This document shows, in pieces, positions 28,001-41,723 of a DNA stretch of 64,000 nt (position 1 is its first letter; every line of letters begins with the position of its first letter). The DNA is from Posidonia oceanica. Taxonomy: Eukaryota > Streptophyta > Magnoliopsida > Alismatales > Posidoniaceae. The stretch covers positions 120,547,001-120,611,000 of the forward strand of contig JAZBRS010000076.1 of assembly GCA_037176725.1 (NCBI GenBank). The letters run 5' to 3'. The position numbers were made by a program, and so were the translations under genes. The notes under the pieces are model-generated. The model did not search any database. It saw only the letters and a program-made list of their open reading frames with translations, and had not been told where the DNA came from.

Positions 28001-29068
28001 TAGGGCTTGCACCTATCATACCTGGCGGTCCGGTCTTGATAAGGCTTGCACTTATCATTCTTGACCTCCTACGGGTCATGAGAGGGCTTGCACCTATCAT
28101 TCCGGGAGGTCCAGTCTTGATAAGGCTTGCACTAATCAACCTAGACCTCTTCCGGGTCTTGATAGGGCTTGCACCTATCATTCCTGGCAGTCCGGTCTTC
28201 ATAAGGGATGCACCTATCATTCCAGACCACTTCTGGGTATTGATAGGGCTTGCACCTTTCATTCCTGTTGGTCCGGTCTTGATAAGGCTTGCACTTATCA
28301 TTCCAGAACTCTTCCGGGTCATGATAGGTCTTGCACCTATCATTCCTAGCGGTCCGGTCATGATTAGGCTTGCACTAATCGTTCCTGACCTCTTCCGCAT
28401 CTTGATAGCGCTTGCACCTATCATTCCTGGCGGTTCGGTCTTGATAAGGCTTGCACTTATCATTCCTGACCTCTCCCTGGGACATGATTGGGCTTGCACC
28501 TATCATTCCTAGCGGTCCGGTTGTGATCAGGCTTGCATTTATCATTCCTAACCTCTCCCTGGGTCATGATAGGGCTTGCACCAATCATTCCTGGCGGTCC
28601 GTTCTCGATAAGGCTTGTACTTATCATTCCTGGCCACTTCTTGATCATGATAGGGCTTGCGCTTAATATTCCAGGCGGTCCGGTCATGATAAGGCTTGCA
28701 CTTATCCGTCCAGACCTCTTCCAGGATTGATAGGGCTTGCACCTATCATCCCTAGCGATCCGGTCATGATAAGGCTTGCACTTATCATTCCTGACCTCTT
28801 CCGGGTCATCTTAGGCCTTGCACCAATCATTCCTGGCGGACCAGTCTTGATAAGGACTGCACTTATCAATCCTGACCTCTTCTGGGTCTTGATAGGGCTT
28901 CCGCCTATCATTCCTGGTGGTCAGGTGTTGATAAGGCTTGCACTTATCATTCCTGACCTCATCCGGGTCTAGATCGGGCATGCGGCTATCATTCCAGGCG
29001 GTCCAGTCTTGATAAGGCTTGCACTTATCATTCTTGACCACTTCCGGGTCTTGAAAGGGCTTGCACCT

Positions 29069-30319
29069 ATCATTCCTGGAAGTCCGGACTTTTTAAGGCT
29101 TGCTCTTACCATTCCTGACCTCTTCCAGGTCTTGATATGGCTTGCAAATATCATTCCTGGTGGTCCGATCTTGATAAGGCTTGCACGTATCAATCCAGAC
29201 CTCTCCCTTGGTCTTGATAGGGCTTGCACCTAACATTCCTGGTAGTCCGGTCTTGATAAGGCTTGCACTTACCATTCCTGACCTCTTCCATGTCATGATA
29301 GGGCATGTAGCTATCATTCCTGTCGGTCCGATCATGATAAGGCATGCACTTATCTTTGCTGACCTCCTCCGCGTCTTGATAGGGCTTGCACCTATCATTC
29401 TGGGCGGTTCGGTCTTGATAAGGCTTGCACTTATCATTCTTGACCACTTCTGGGTTTTGATATGGCTTGCACCTAACATTCCTGGCGGTCTGGTCTTGAT
29501 TAGGCTTGCATTTATCATTCCTGACCTCATCCGGCACTTAATCAGGCTTGCACCTAACATTCCAAGCGTTCCGATCATGATAAGGCTTGCACTAATCAAT
29601 CCTGACCTCTCCCTAGGTCTTGATAGGGCTTGCACCTATCATTCCTAGCGGTCCAGTCTTGATAAGGCTTGCACTTATCAATCCTGACCACTTCAGGTCT
29701 TGATAGGTCTTGCTCTATCATTCCTGGCGGTTTGGTCTTGATTAGGCTTGCACTAATCATTCCCGACATCATCCGAATCTGGATAGGGCTTGTGCCTATC
29801 ATTCCTGGCGGTCCGGTTTTCATAAGGCTTGCACTAATCATTCCAGACCTCTTCCAAGTCTTGATAGGGCTTGCACCTATGAATCCTTACGGTCTGGTGT
29901 TGATAGGGCTTGCATATATCATTCTTGGCGGTCCGATCAAGAGAAGGCTTGCTCTTATCATTCCTGACCTCTCCCTGTGTCATGATAGGGCTTGCCCTTA
30001 TCATTTCTAGCGGTCCGGTCATGATAAGGCTTGCACTTATCATTCCGAACCTCCTCTGGGTCCTGATAGGGCATGTGCCTATCAATCCTGGCGGTCCGGT
30101 CATGATAAGGCCTGCACTTATCATTCCTGACCTCTTCCGGGTCTTGATAGGGCTTGCAGCTACATTCATGGTGGTTCGTTCAAGTTAAGACTTGCACTTA
30201 TCATTCCTGACCTCTTCTGGGTCTAGATAGGGCTTGCCCCTATCATTCCTCGCGGTCCGGTCCGGATAAGGCTTGCACTAATCATTCCTGACGACATCCG
30301 GGTCATGATAGGACTTGCA
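29069..30319 (+). repeat. Higher-order repeat block H3, copy 3
   Basis: Third member of the series. Anchors are CTTGCTCTAT at 29,709 and GACGACATC at 30,290. A further equivalent of the latter lies at 37,300, after which this marker variant is not seen again in the window. Confidence 0.85.
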
Positions 30320-33300
30320 CCTATCATTCTTGGCGGTCCGGTCATGATAAGGCTTGCACTTATCAATCTTGGCATCTCCCATGGCCTTGATTGGGCTTGC
30401 ATCTATCATTTTTGGCGGTCCAGTCTTCATAAGGCTTGCACTTATCATTCTAGACCTCTTCCGGGTCTTGATAGGGCTTGTGCCAATCATTCCTAGCGGT
30501 CCGAACATGATAAGGCTTGCACTTATCATTCCTGACCAGTTCCGAGTCTTGATAGGGCTTGCACCTATCATTCCTGGTGGTCCGGTCTTGATAAGGCTTG
30601 CACTTATCATTCCGGAACTCTTCCGGGTCTTGATAGGGCCTGCACCTATCATTTCTAGCGGTCCGGTCTAGAAAAGGCTTGCACTTACCATTCCTGACTG
30701 CTTTCGGGTCTTGATAGGGCTTGCACCTATACCTGGCGGTCCGGTCTTGATAAGGCTTGCACTTATCATTCTAGACCTCCTCTGGGTCGTGAGAGGGCAT
30801 GCACCTATCATTCCGGGAGGTCCAGTCTTGATAAGGCTTGCACTAACCAACCCAAACCTCTTCCGAGTCTTGATAGGGCTTGCACCTAACATTCCTGGGG
30901 GTCCGGTCTTCATAAGGGATGCACTTATCATTCCAGACCACATCCAGGTCTTGATAGGGCTTGCACCTTTCATTCCTAGTGGTCCGGTCTTGATAAGGCT
31001 TGCACTTATCTTTCCTGACCTCTTCCGGGTCTTGATAGGTCTTGCACCTATCATTCCTAGCGGTCCGGTCGTGATTAGGCTTGCACAAATCGTTCCTGAC
31101 CTCTTCCGGGTCTTGATAGCGCTTGCACCTATCATTCCTGGCGGTCCGGTCTTGATAAGGCTTGCACTTATCATTCCTGACCTCTCCTTAGGTCATGATA
31201 GGGCTTGCACCTATCATTCCTGGCGGTCCGGTCTTGATCAGGCTTGCACTTATCATTCCCGACCTCTCCCTGGGTCATGATAGGGCTTGCAAATATCATT
31301 CCTGGCTGTCCGGACTTGATCAGGCTTGCACTTATCATTCCTAACCACTTCCAGGTCATGATAGGGCTTGCGCCTAATATTCCTGGCGGTCCGGTCTTGA
31401 TAAGGCTTGCACTTATCAGTCCAGACCTCTTCCAGGTCATGTTCGGCCTTGCACCAATCATTCCTGGCCGACCGGTCTTGATAAGGACTGCACTTATCAT
31501 TCCTGACCTCTTCCGGGTCTTGTTAGGGCTTGCACCTATCAATCCTGGTGGTCTGGTCGTGATAAGGCTTGCATTTACCATCCCTTGCCTCTTCCCGGTG
31601 TTGATAGGGCATGCACCTATCATTCTTGGCAGTCCGGTCTTGATAAGACTTGCACTTATCATTCCTGATCTCTTCCAGGACTTGATAGGGCTAGCACCAA
31701 TGATTCCGGGCGGTCCGGTCCTAATTAGGTTTGTACTAATCATTCCTGACCTCTTCCGGGTCATGTTTGGGCTTTTGCCTATCATTCCTGGCGGTCTGGT
31801 GTTGATTAGGCTTGCACTTATCATTCCAGACCTCATCCGAGTCTTGATCGGGTTTGCATCAATCATTCCAGGCGTTCCAGTCATGATAAGGCTTGCACTA
31901 ATCAATCTTGACCTCTCCCTGGGTCTTGATAGGGGTTGTGCCTATCATTCCTGGCGGTCCCGACTTGATAGGGCTTGCTCTATCATTCTTGGCGGTTTGG
32001 TCTTGATTAGGCTTGCACATATCACTCCCGACATCATCCGAGTCTTGATAGGGCTTGCGCCTATCATTCCTGGCGGTCCGGTCTCGATTAGGCTTGCACT
32101 TATCATTCTTGACCTCTTCCGGGTCATGAAAGGGCTTGCACCTATCATTCCTGGTGGTCCGATCTAGATAAGGCTTCCTCATGCCTTTCCTGACCTCTTC
32201 TGGGTCTTGATATAGCTTGCAAATATCATTCTTGGTGGTCCGGCCTTCAAAAGGCTTGCACGTATCGTTCCTGACCTCCCCCTTGGTCTTGATAGGTCTT
32301 GCACCTAACATTCCTAGCAGTCCGGACTTGATAAGGCTTGCACTTATCATTCCTGACCTCTTCTAGGTCTTGATAAGGCTTGTAGCTATCATTCCTAGCA
32401 GTCCGGTCATGATAAGGCATGCACTTATCTTTCCTGACCTCTTCCGGGTTTTGATAGGGCGTGTACCTATCATTCTGGGTGGTTCGGTCTTGATAAGGCT
32501 TGCACTAGTCATTCTTGACCACTTCTGGGTTTTGATAGGGCTTGCACCTAACATTCTTAGCGGTCTAGTCTTGATAAGGCTTACACTTATCATTCCTGAC
32601 CTCTTCCGGGTCTTGATGGCGGTTGCTCCAATCATTCTTGGCGGTCCGGTCATGATACGGCTTGCTCTTATCATTCCTGACCTCTCCAAGGGTCTTGATA
32701 GGGCTTGCACCTATCATTCCTGGCGGTCCGGTCTTGATTAGGCTTGCACTTATCATTCCTGACCTCTTCCGTGTCATGATCGGGCTTGCGCCTATCATTC
32801 CTGGCAGTCTGGTCTTGATAAGGCTTGCACTTATCATTCCAGACCTCTTCCAGGTCTTGATAAGGCTTGCACTTATCTTTCCTAACCTCTTCGCGGACTT
32901 GATAGGGCATGTGCCTATCAATCCTGGCGGTCCGGTCATGATAAGGATTGCACTTATCATTCCTGACCTCCTCCTGGTCTTGATAGGGCTTGCAGCTATC
33001 ATTCCTGGTGGTCCGGTCAAGTTTAGGCTTGCACTTATCGTTCCTGACCTTTTCGGGTCTTGATAGGGCTTGCACCTATCATTCCTCGCGGTCCGGTCCA
33101 GATGAGGCTTGCAGTAATCATTCCTGACGACATCCGGGTCTTGATAGGACTTGCACCTATCATTCCTGGCGGTCTGGCCTTGATAAGGCTTGCACTTATC
33201 ATTCCTGACCTCTCCCTTGGTCTTGATAGGGCTTGCATCTATCATTCCTGGCGGTCCGGTCTTCATAAGGCTTGCACTTATCATTCCAGACCTCTTCCGG

Positions 33301-36300
33301 GTCTTGATAAAGCTTGTGCCGATCATTCCTAGTGGTCTGGACATGGTAAGGCTTGCACTTATCATTCTTGACGTCTTTCGGGGCTTGAAAGTGCTAGCAC
33401 CAATGATTCCACGCTGTCCGGTCTTGATACGGCTTGCACTTATCAATCCTGACCTCTTTCGGGTATTGGTAGGGCTTGCACCTATCATTCCTGATGGTCC
33501 GGTCTTGATATGGCTTGCACTTATGATTCCTGAACTCTTCCTGGTCTTGATAGGGCTCGCACCCATCATTCCTGGTGGTCCTGTCTTCATAAGGCAAGCA
33601 CATTTCTTTCCTGACCTCCTCTGGGACTTGATAGGGCCTGCACCTATCATTCCTAGCAGTTCGATCAAGATTACGCTTGCACTTATCATTCCTGACCTCT
33701 TCCGGGTCATGATAGGGCTTGCACATATCATACCTGGCAGTCCGGTTTTGATAAGGCTTGCACTTACCATGCTAGACCTCCTCTAGGTCATGAGAGGGCT
33801 TGCACCTATCATTCCAGGAGGTCCAGTCTTGATAAGGCGTGCACTAATCAACCCAGACCTCTTCCGGGTCTTCATAGGGCTTGCACCTATTATTCCTGGC
33901 GGTCCGGTCTCGATAAGGGATGCACTTGTCATTCCTGACCACTTCTGGGTCTTGATAGGGCTTGCACCATTCATTCCTAGTGGTCCGGTCTTGATAAGGT
34001 TTGCACTTATCATTCCTGACCTCTTCCTGGTCTTGATAGGTGTTGCACCTACCATTCCTGGCGGTCTGGTCTTGATTAGGCTAGCACTAATCGTTCCTGA
34101 CCTCTTCCAGGTATTGATAGCGCTTGCACCTATCATTCCTGGCGGTCCGGTCTTGATGAGGCTTGCATTTATCAGTCCTGACCTCTCCCTGGGTCTTGAT
34201 AAGGCTTGCACCAATCATTCCTGGCGGTCCAGTCTTGATCAGGCTTGCACATATCATTCCTGACCACTTCCAGGTCATGATTGGGCTTGCGCCTAATATT
34301 CCTGGCGGTCTGGTCTTGATAAGGCTTGCACTTATCAGTCCAGACCTCTTCCAGGATTGATAAGGCTTGCACCTATCATTCCTGGCGATCCGGTAATGAT
34401 AAGGCTTGCACATATCATTCCTAACCTCTTCGGGTTCAAGTTAGCCCTTGCACCAATCATTCCTGGCGGACCGGTCTTGATTAGGACTGCACTTATCATT
34501 CCTAGCCTCTTCCGGGTCTTGGTAGGGCTTGCACCTATCAATCCTGACGGTCTGGTCATGACAACGCTTGCACTTACCATCCCTGACCTCTTCTAGGTTT
34601 TGATAGGGCATGCACCTATCATTCCTGGCGGTTTGGTCTTGATTAGGCTTGCACTTAGGATTTCCCGGCATCATCCGAGTCTTGATAGGGCTTGCGCCGA
34701 TCATTCCTGGCGGTCCGGTCTCGATTGGGCTTGCACTTATCATTCCTGACCTCTCCCAGGTCTTGAACGGGCATGCACCTATCATTCCTGGTGGTCCGGT
34801 CTTGATAAGGCTTTCTCGTACCATTCCAGACCTCTTCGGGTCTTGATATGGCTTGCAAATATCATTCCTGGTGGTCTAGTCTTGATAAGGCTTGCACGTA
34901 TCAATCCTGACCTCTCCCTTGATCTTGGTTGGGCTTGCACCTAACATTCCAGGTAGTCCGGTCTTGATAAGGCTTGCACTTATCATTCCTGACCTCTTCC
35001 AGGTCTTGATAGGGCTTGTAGCTATCATTCCTGGCGGTCCGGTCATGATAAGGCATGCACTTATCATTCCTGACCTCTTCTGGGTATTGATAGGGCTTGC
35101 ACCTATCTTTCTCGGCAGTTCGGTCTTGATAAGGCTTGCACTAATCATTCCTGAGCTCTTTTGGGTTTTGATAGGGCTTGCACCTAACATTCCAAGCGGT
35201 CCGGTCTTGATAAGGCTTGCACTTATTATTCCTGACCTCTTCCGGGTCTTGATGGCCCATGCTGCTATCATTCCTAGCGGTCCGATCATGATGCGGCTTG
35301 CACTTATCATTCTAGACCTCTCCAAGGGTCAAGATAGGGCTTGTACCTATCCTTCCTGGAGGTCCGGTCTTGATTAGGCTTGCATTTATCATTCCTGACC
35401 TCTTCCGGGTCATGATTGGGCTTGCGCCTATCATTCTTGGCGGTCCGGTCTTGATAAGGCTTGCACTTATCATTCCAGACCTCTTCCAGGTCTTGATAAG
35501 GCTTGCACCAATCATTCCTAGCGGTCTGGTCTTGATAAGGCATGCACCTACCATTCCAAGTGGTTTGGTCTTGATAAGGCTTGCACTTATCATTCCTGAC
35601 ATCTTCCGGGTCTTGATAGTGCTTGCACCTATGATTCCAGGCTGTCCGATCTTGATACAGCTTGCACTTATCATTCCTGACCACTTTCGGGTATTAGTAG
35701 GGCCTACACCTATGATTCCAGGTGGTTCGGTCTTGATAAGGCTTGCACTTAAGATTCCTGAACTCTTCCGGGTCTTGATAGGGCTTGCAATCATCATTCC
35801 TGGTGATCCGGTCTTCATACGGCAAGCACATTTCATTCCTGACCACCTCCGGGACTTGATAGGGCCTGCACCTATCATTGCTGGCGGTCCGGTCTTGATA
35901 AGGCTTGCCCATATCATTCTTGACCTCTTCCGGGTCTTGATAGGGCTTGCACAAGTCATTCCTAGCGGTCCGATCTTGATAAGGCTTGCACTTATCATTC
36001 CTGACCACTCCCTGTGTCATGATAGGGCTTGCCCCTATCATTTCTAGTGGTCCGGTCTTGATTAGGCTTGCACTTATCATTCCTAACCTCTTCTAGGTCT
36101 TGATAGGGCTTGCGCCTATCAATCCTGGCGGTCCGGTCATGATATGGCTTGCACTTATCATTCCTGACCTCTTCCGGGTCGTGATAGGGCTTGCAGCTAT
36201 CATTCCTGGTGGTCCTGTCAAGTTAAGGTTTGCACTTATCATTCTTGACCTCTTCCGGGTCTTGATAGGGCTTGCACCTATCATTCCTCGCGGTTTGGTC

Positions 36301-39300
36301 CGGATAAGGCTTGCTCTAATCATTCCTGACGACATCCGGGTCTTGGTTGGACTTGCACCTATCATTCCTGGCGGTCCATTCTTGATAAGGCTTGCACTTA
36401 TCATTCCTGACCTCTCCCTTGGTCATGATAGGGCTTGCATCTATCATTCCGAGCGGTCCGGTCTTCATAAGGCTTGCACTTATCATTCCTGACCTCTTCC
36501 GGTTCTTGATTGGGCTTGCGCCTATCATTCCTAGAAGTCCAGACTTGATAAGGCTTGCACTTATCAGTCCTGACATCTTTGGAGTTTTGATAGTGCTTGC
36601 TCCTATGATTCCAGGCTGTCCGGTCTTGATACGGCTAGCACTTATCATTCATGACCTCTTTCGGGTATTGGTAGGCCTTACACCTATCATTCCAGGTGGT
36701 CCGGTCTTGATAAGGCTTGCACTTATGATTCCTAAACTCTTCCGCGTCTTGATAGGGCTTGCACCCATCAATCCTGGCGGTCCTGTCTTCATAAGGCAAG
36801 CACATTCAATTCCTGACCTCCTCCGAGACTTGATAGGGCCTGCACCTATCATTCCTGGCGGTCTTGTCTTGATAAGGCTTGCCCTTATCAATCCTGACCA
36901 CTTCCGAGTCTTGATAGGGCTTGCACATATCATCCTTGGCGGTCCGATCTTGATAAGGCATGCACTTATCATTCCTGACCTCTCCCTGTGTCATGGTAGG
37001 GCTTGCCCCTATCATTTCTAGCGGTCCAGTCTTGATAAGTCTTGCACTTATCAATCCTAACCTCTTCGGGTCTTGATAGGGCATGCGCCTATCAATCCTC
37101 GCGGTCCGGTCATGATAAGGCATGCACTTATCATTCTTGACATCTTCCGGGTCTTGATAGGGCTTGCAGCTATCATTCCTGGTGGTTCGGTCAAGTTAAG
37201 GATCGCACTAATCAATCCTGACCTCTTCGGATCGTGATAGGGCTTGCACTGATCATACCTCGCGGTCCCGTCTGGATAGGGCTTGCACTAATCATTCCTG
37301 ACGACATCCGGGTCATGATAGGACTTGCACCTATCATTCCTGGCGGTCTGGTCTTGATAAGGCTTGCACTTATCATTCCTGACCTCTCCCATGGTCTTGA
37401 TAGGGCTTGCATCTATCATTCCTGGCGGTCCGGTCGTCCTAAGGCTTGCACTTATCATTCCAGACCTCTTCCAGGTCTTGATAGGGCTTGCGCCTATCAT
37501 TCCTAGCGGGCCAGACATCATAAGGCTTGCACTTATCATTCCTGACCTGTTATGGGTCTTGATAGGGTTTGCACCTATCATTCCTTGTGGTCCGGTCTTG
37601 ATAAGGCTTGCACTTATCATTCCTGAACTCTTCCATGTTTTGATAGGGCTTGCACCTACCATTTCTAGCGGTCCGGTCTTGATAAGGCTTGCACTTATCA
37701 TTCCTGACCACTTCCGAGTCTTGATAGGGCTTGCACCTATCATACCTAGCAGTCCAGTCTTGATAAGGCTTGCACTTATCATTCCAGACCTCCTCTGGAT
37801 AATGAGAGGGCTTGCACCTATCATTCCAGGAGGTCCTGTCAAGATAAGGCTTGCACTAATCAACCCAGACCTCTTCCGGGTCTTGATTGGGCATGCAGCT
37901 ATCATTCCTGGAGGTCCGGTCTTCATCAGGGATGCACTTATCAATCCTGACCTCTTCCGTGTATTGATAGGGCTTGCACTTTTCAATCCCGATGGTCCAG
38001 TCTCGATAAGGCTTGCACTTATCATTCCTGACCTCTACCGGGTCCAGATAGGTCTTGCACCTATCATTCCTGGCACTTCGGTCTTGATTAGGCTTGCACT
38101 AATCATTCCTGAGCTCTTCCGGGTCCTGATAGCGCTTGCACCTATCACTCCTAGCGGTCTGGTCATGGTAAGGCTTGCACTTATCATTCCTGACCTCTCC
38201 CTGGGTCTTGATGGGGCTTGCACCCATCATTCCTGGCGGTCCAATCTTGATAAGGCTTGCACTTATCAGTCCAGACCTCTTCCAGGATTGATAGGGGCTT
38301 GCACCAATCATTCCTGGCGATCAGGTCATGATTAGGCTTGCATTATCATTCCAGACCTCTTCCGGGTCATGTTAGGCCTTGCACCAATCATTCATGGCGG
38401 ACCGGTCTTGATAAGGACTGCACTTATCATTCCTAACCTCTTCTGGGTCTTGGTAGGGCATGCACCTATCAATCCTGGCGGTCTGGTCGTGATAAGGCTT
38501 GCACTTACCATCCCTGACCTCTTCCAGGTCTTGATAGGGCATGCACCTATCATTCCTGGCGGTCCGGTCTAGATAAGACTTGCACTTATCATTCCTGATC
38601 TCTTCCTGGACATGATAGGGCTAGCACCGATCATTCCAGGCGGTCCAGTGCTATTTAGGCTTGCACTAATCATTCCTGACCTCTTCCAGGTCATGATAGG
38701 GCTTTCGCCTATCATTCCTGGCGGTCTGGTGTTGATAAGGCATGCACTTATCATTCCTGACCTCTTCCGGGTCTTGATAGGGCTTGCACCTATCATTCCA
38801 GGCGGTTCGGTCTTGATATGGCTTGCTTTTATCATTCTTGACCTCTTCTAGGTTTTGATAGGGCTTGCACCAAACATTCCTAGCGGTCCGGTCCTGATAA
38901 GGCTTGCAGTTATCATTCTTGACCTCTTCCAGGTCTTGATGGCGCTTGCCCCTATCTTTCCTGGCGGTCCGGTCATGATAAGGCTTGCACTTATCATTCA
39001 TGACTTCTCCAAGGGCCTAGATAGGGCTTGCACCTATCATTCCTGGCGGTCCGGTCTTGATAAGGCTTGCACTTATCGTTTCTGACCTCTTCTGGGTCGT
39101 GATAGGGCTTGCGCCTACCATTCCTGGCGGTCCGGTCATGATAAGGCTTGCATTTATCATTCCAAACCTCTTCCAGGTCTTGAAAAGGCTTGCACCGATC
39201 ATTCCAGGCGGTCCGGTCTTGATATGTCATGCACTTATCATTCCTGACCACTTCCGGGTCTTGATACGGCTTGCACCAATCATTCATGGCGGTCTGGTCT

Positions 39301-39459
39301 TGATAAGGCATGCACTTATCATCCTTGACCACTTCTAGGTCTTCATAGGGCTTGCACCAATTATTCCTAGCGGTCCGGAATAGATAAGGCTTGCACTTAT
39401 CATTCCTGACCTCTTCCGGGTCTAAATAAGGCTGGCACCGAACATTCCTGGCGGTTCGG

Positions 39460-41723
39460 TCTTGATAAGGCGTGCACTTTTCATTCCTGACCTCTTCCGG
39501 TTCTTGATATGGCATGCGCCAAAGATTCCTGGCGGTCCGGTCTTGATAAGGCTTGCACTTATCATTCCTGACCTCTTCCGGGTCATGATAGGGCTTGCAC
39601 CAATCATTCCTGGCAGTCCGTTCTTGATTGGGCTTGCGCCCATCATTCCTGGCGGTCTGGTTGGGATAGGGCTTGCACAAAGCATTCCTGGCGGTCTGGT
39701 CTTGATAAGGCTTGCACTTATCTTTCCTGATATCCTCCGTGTCTAGATAGTGCTTGCACCAATCATTCCTGGCGGTCCTGTCTTGATAAGGATTGCACTT
39801 ATCACTCCTGACCTCTTCCGAGTCTTGGTAGGGCCTGCACCTATCTTTCCTGGCGGTTCGATCTTGGTTAGGCTTGCACTTATCATTCTTGACCTCCTCC
39901 GAGTCTTGATAGGGCTTGCACCTATCATTCCACGCGGTCCGACCTTGATATCGCTAGCACCTATCATTCCTGGCGGTCCGGTCTTGATGAGGCTTGCACT
40001 TATCATTACTGACCTCTTCGCGTCTTGATAGGGCTTGCACATATCATTCTTAGTGGTCTGATCTTGATATGGCTTGCACTTATCATTCCAGACCTCTCCT
40101 TGGGTCATGATAGGGCTTGCCCCTATCATTCCAAGCGGTCCGGTCCTGATAAGGCTTGCGCTAATCATTCCTGACCTCCACCGGGGCATGATGAGGCTTG
40201 CGCCTATCATTCCTGGCGGTCCGGTCATGATAAGGCTCGCTATTATCATTCTTGACCTCTTCCAGGTCTTGATAGGGCTTGCAGCAATCATTCTTGGCGG
40301 TCCGGTCAAGATAAGGCTTGCACTAATCGTTCCTGACCTTTTCCGGGTCTTGCTATGGCTTGCACTTATCATTCCTGACCTCTTCCGGGTCATGATAGGG
40401 CGTGCACCGATCATTCCTAGCAGTCCGGTCTTGATGAGGCTTGCCCAAATCGTTCCTGACCTCATCCTAGTCTTGATAGGGCTTGCACCTATCATTCTTG
40501 GCAGTCCGATCATGATAAGGCTTGCACAAATTGTTCCAGACCTCTTCCCGGGTCTTGATAGGGCTTGCACCTATCATTCTTGGCGGTCTAGTCTCGATAA
40601 GGCATGCACTTTTCATTCCTGACCTCTTCCAGGTCTTGATATGGCATGCGCCAAAGATTCCTGGCGGTCCGGTCCTGATAAGGCTTGCACTTACATTCCT
40701 GACCTCTTCCGGGTCTTGATAGGGATTGCACCAATTATTCCTGGCAGTCCATTCTCGATTGGGCTTGCACCCATCGTTCCTGGAGGTCCGGTCGGGATAG
40801 GGCTTGCACAAAGCATTCCTAGCGGTCTGGTCATGATAAGGCTTTCCCTTATCTTTCCTGATATCTTACGGGTCTAGATAGTGCTTGCAACAATCATTCC
40901 TGGCTGTCCAGTCTTAATAAGGCTTGCACTTATCACTCCTTACCTCTTCCGAGTCTTGGTAGGGTCTGCACCTATCATTCCTGGCGGTCCGGTCTTGGTA
41001 AGGCTTGCACTTATCATTCCTGACCTCCTCTGGGTCTTGATAGGGCTTGCACCTATCATTCCAGGCGGTCCGACCTTGATATCGCTAGCACCTATCATTC
41101 CTGGCAGTCCGGTCTTGATAAGGCTTGCACTTATCATTACTGACCTCTTCTGGGTCTTGATAGGGCATGCTCATATCATTCTTGGTGGTCTGATCTTGAT
41201 ATGGCTTGCACTTATCATTCCAGACCTCTCCCTAGGTCAAGATAGGGCTTGCCCTTATCATTCCATGCGGTCAGGTCCTGATAAGGCTTGCGCTAATCAT
41301 TCCTGACCTCCACCGGGTCATGATGGGGCTTGCGCCTATCATTCCTGGTGGTCCGGTCATGATGAGGCTTGCAATTATCATTCTTGACCTCTTCCGGGTC
41401 TTGATAGGGCTTGCAGCAATCATTCTTGGCGGTCCGGTCAAGATAAGGCTTGCACTTATCGTTCCTGACCTTTTCTGGGTCTTCATATGGCTTGCACTTA
41501 TCATTCCAGACCTCTTCTAAGTCTTGATAGGGCGTGCACCTATCATTCCTGGCGGTCCGGTCATGATAAGGCTTGCACAAATCATTCCGGACCTCATCCT
41601 GGTCTTGATAGGGCTTGCACGTATCATTCCTAGCTGTCTGGTCATGATAAGGCTTGCACAATTCATTCCAGACCTCTTCCCGGGTCTTGATAGGGCTTGC
41701 ACCTATCATTCCTGGCGGTCCGG
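39460..41723 (+). repeat. Tandem duplication of a 14-unit (1.13-kb) block
   Basis: Copies run 39,460-40,591 and 40,592-41,723 at an offset of 1,131-1,132 bp. Shared private features are GCCAAAGATT (39,518 and 40,650), a B-B half-unit junction with GATATCGCT (39,947 and 41,078) and CCTCTTCCCG (40,541 and 41,673). A third, partly deleted copy lies at 43,506-44,350. Confidence 0.88.

Noticed and set aside
32565..33770. A 401-residue minus-strand open frame, and many frames of 100-330 residues on both strands throughout the satellite
   Set aside because: All are translations of the 81-bp unit (27 codons). They consist of the same degenerate 27-residue repeat, occur in parallel on both strands, shift at 82-bp units and contain no domain. 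Hydrophobic runs such as LALIIPDLFRVLIGLAPIIP are a by-product of the DNA repeat, not a membrane protein.
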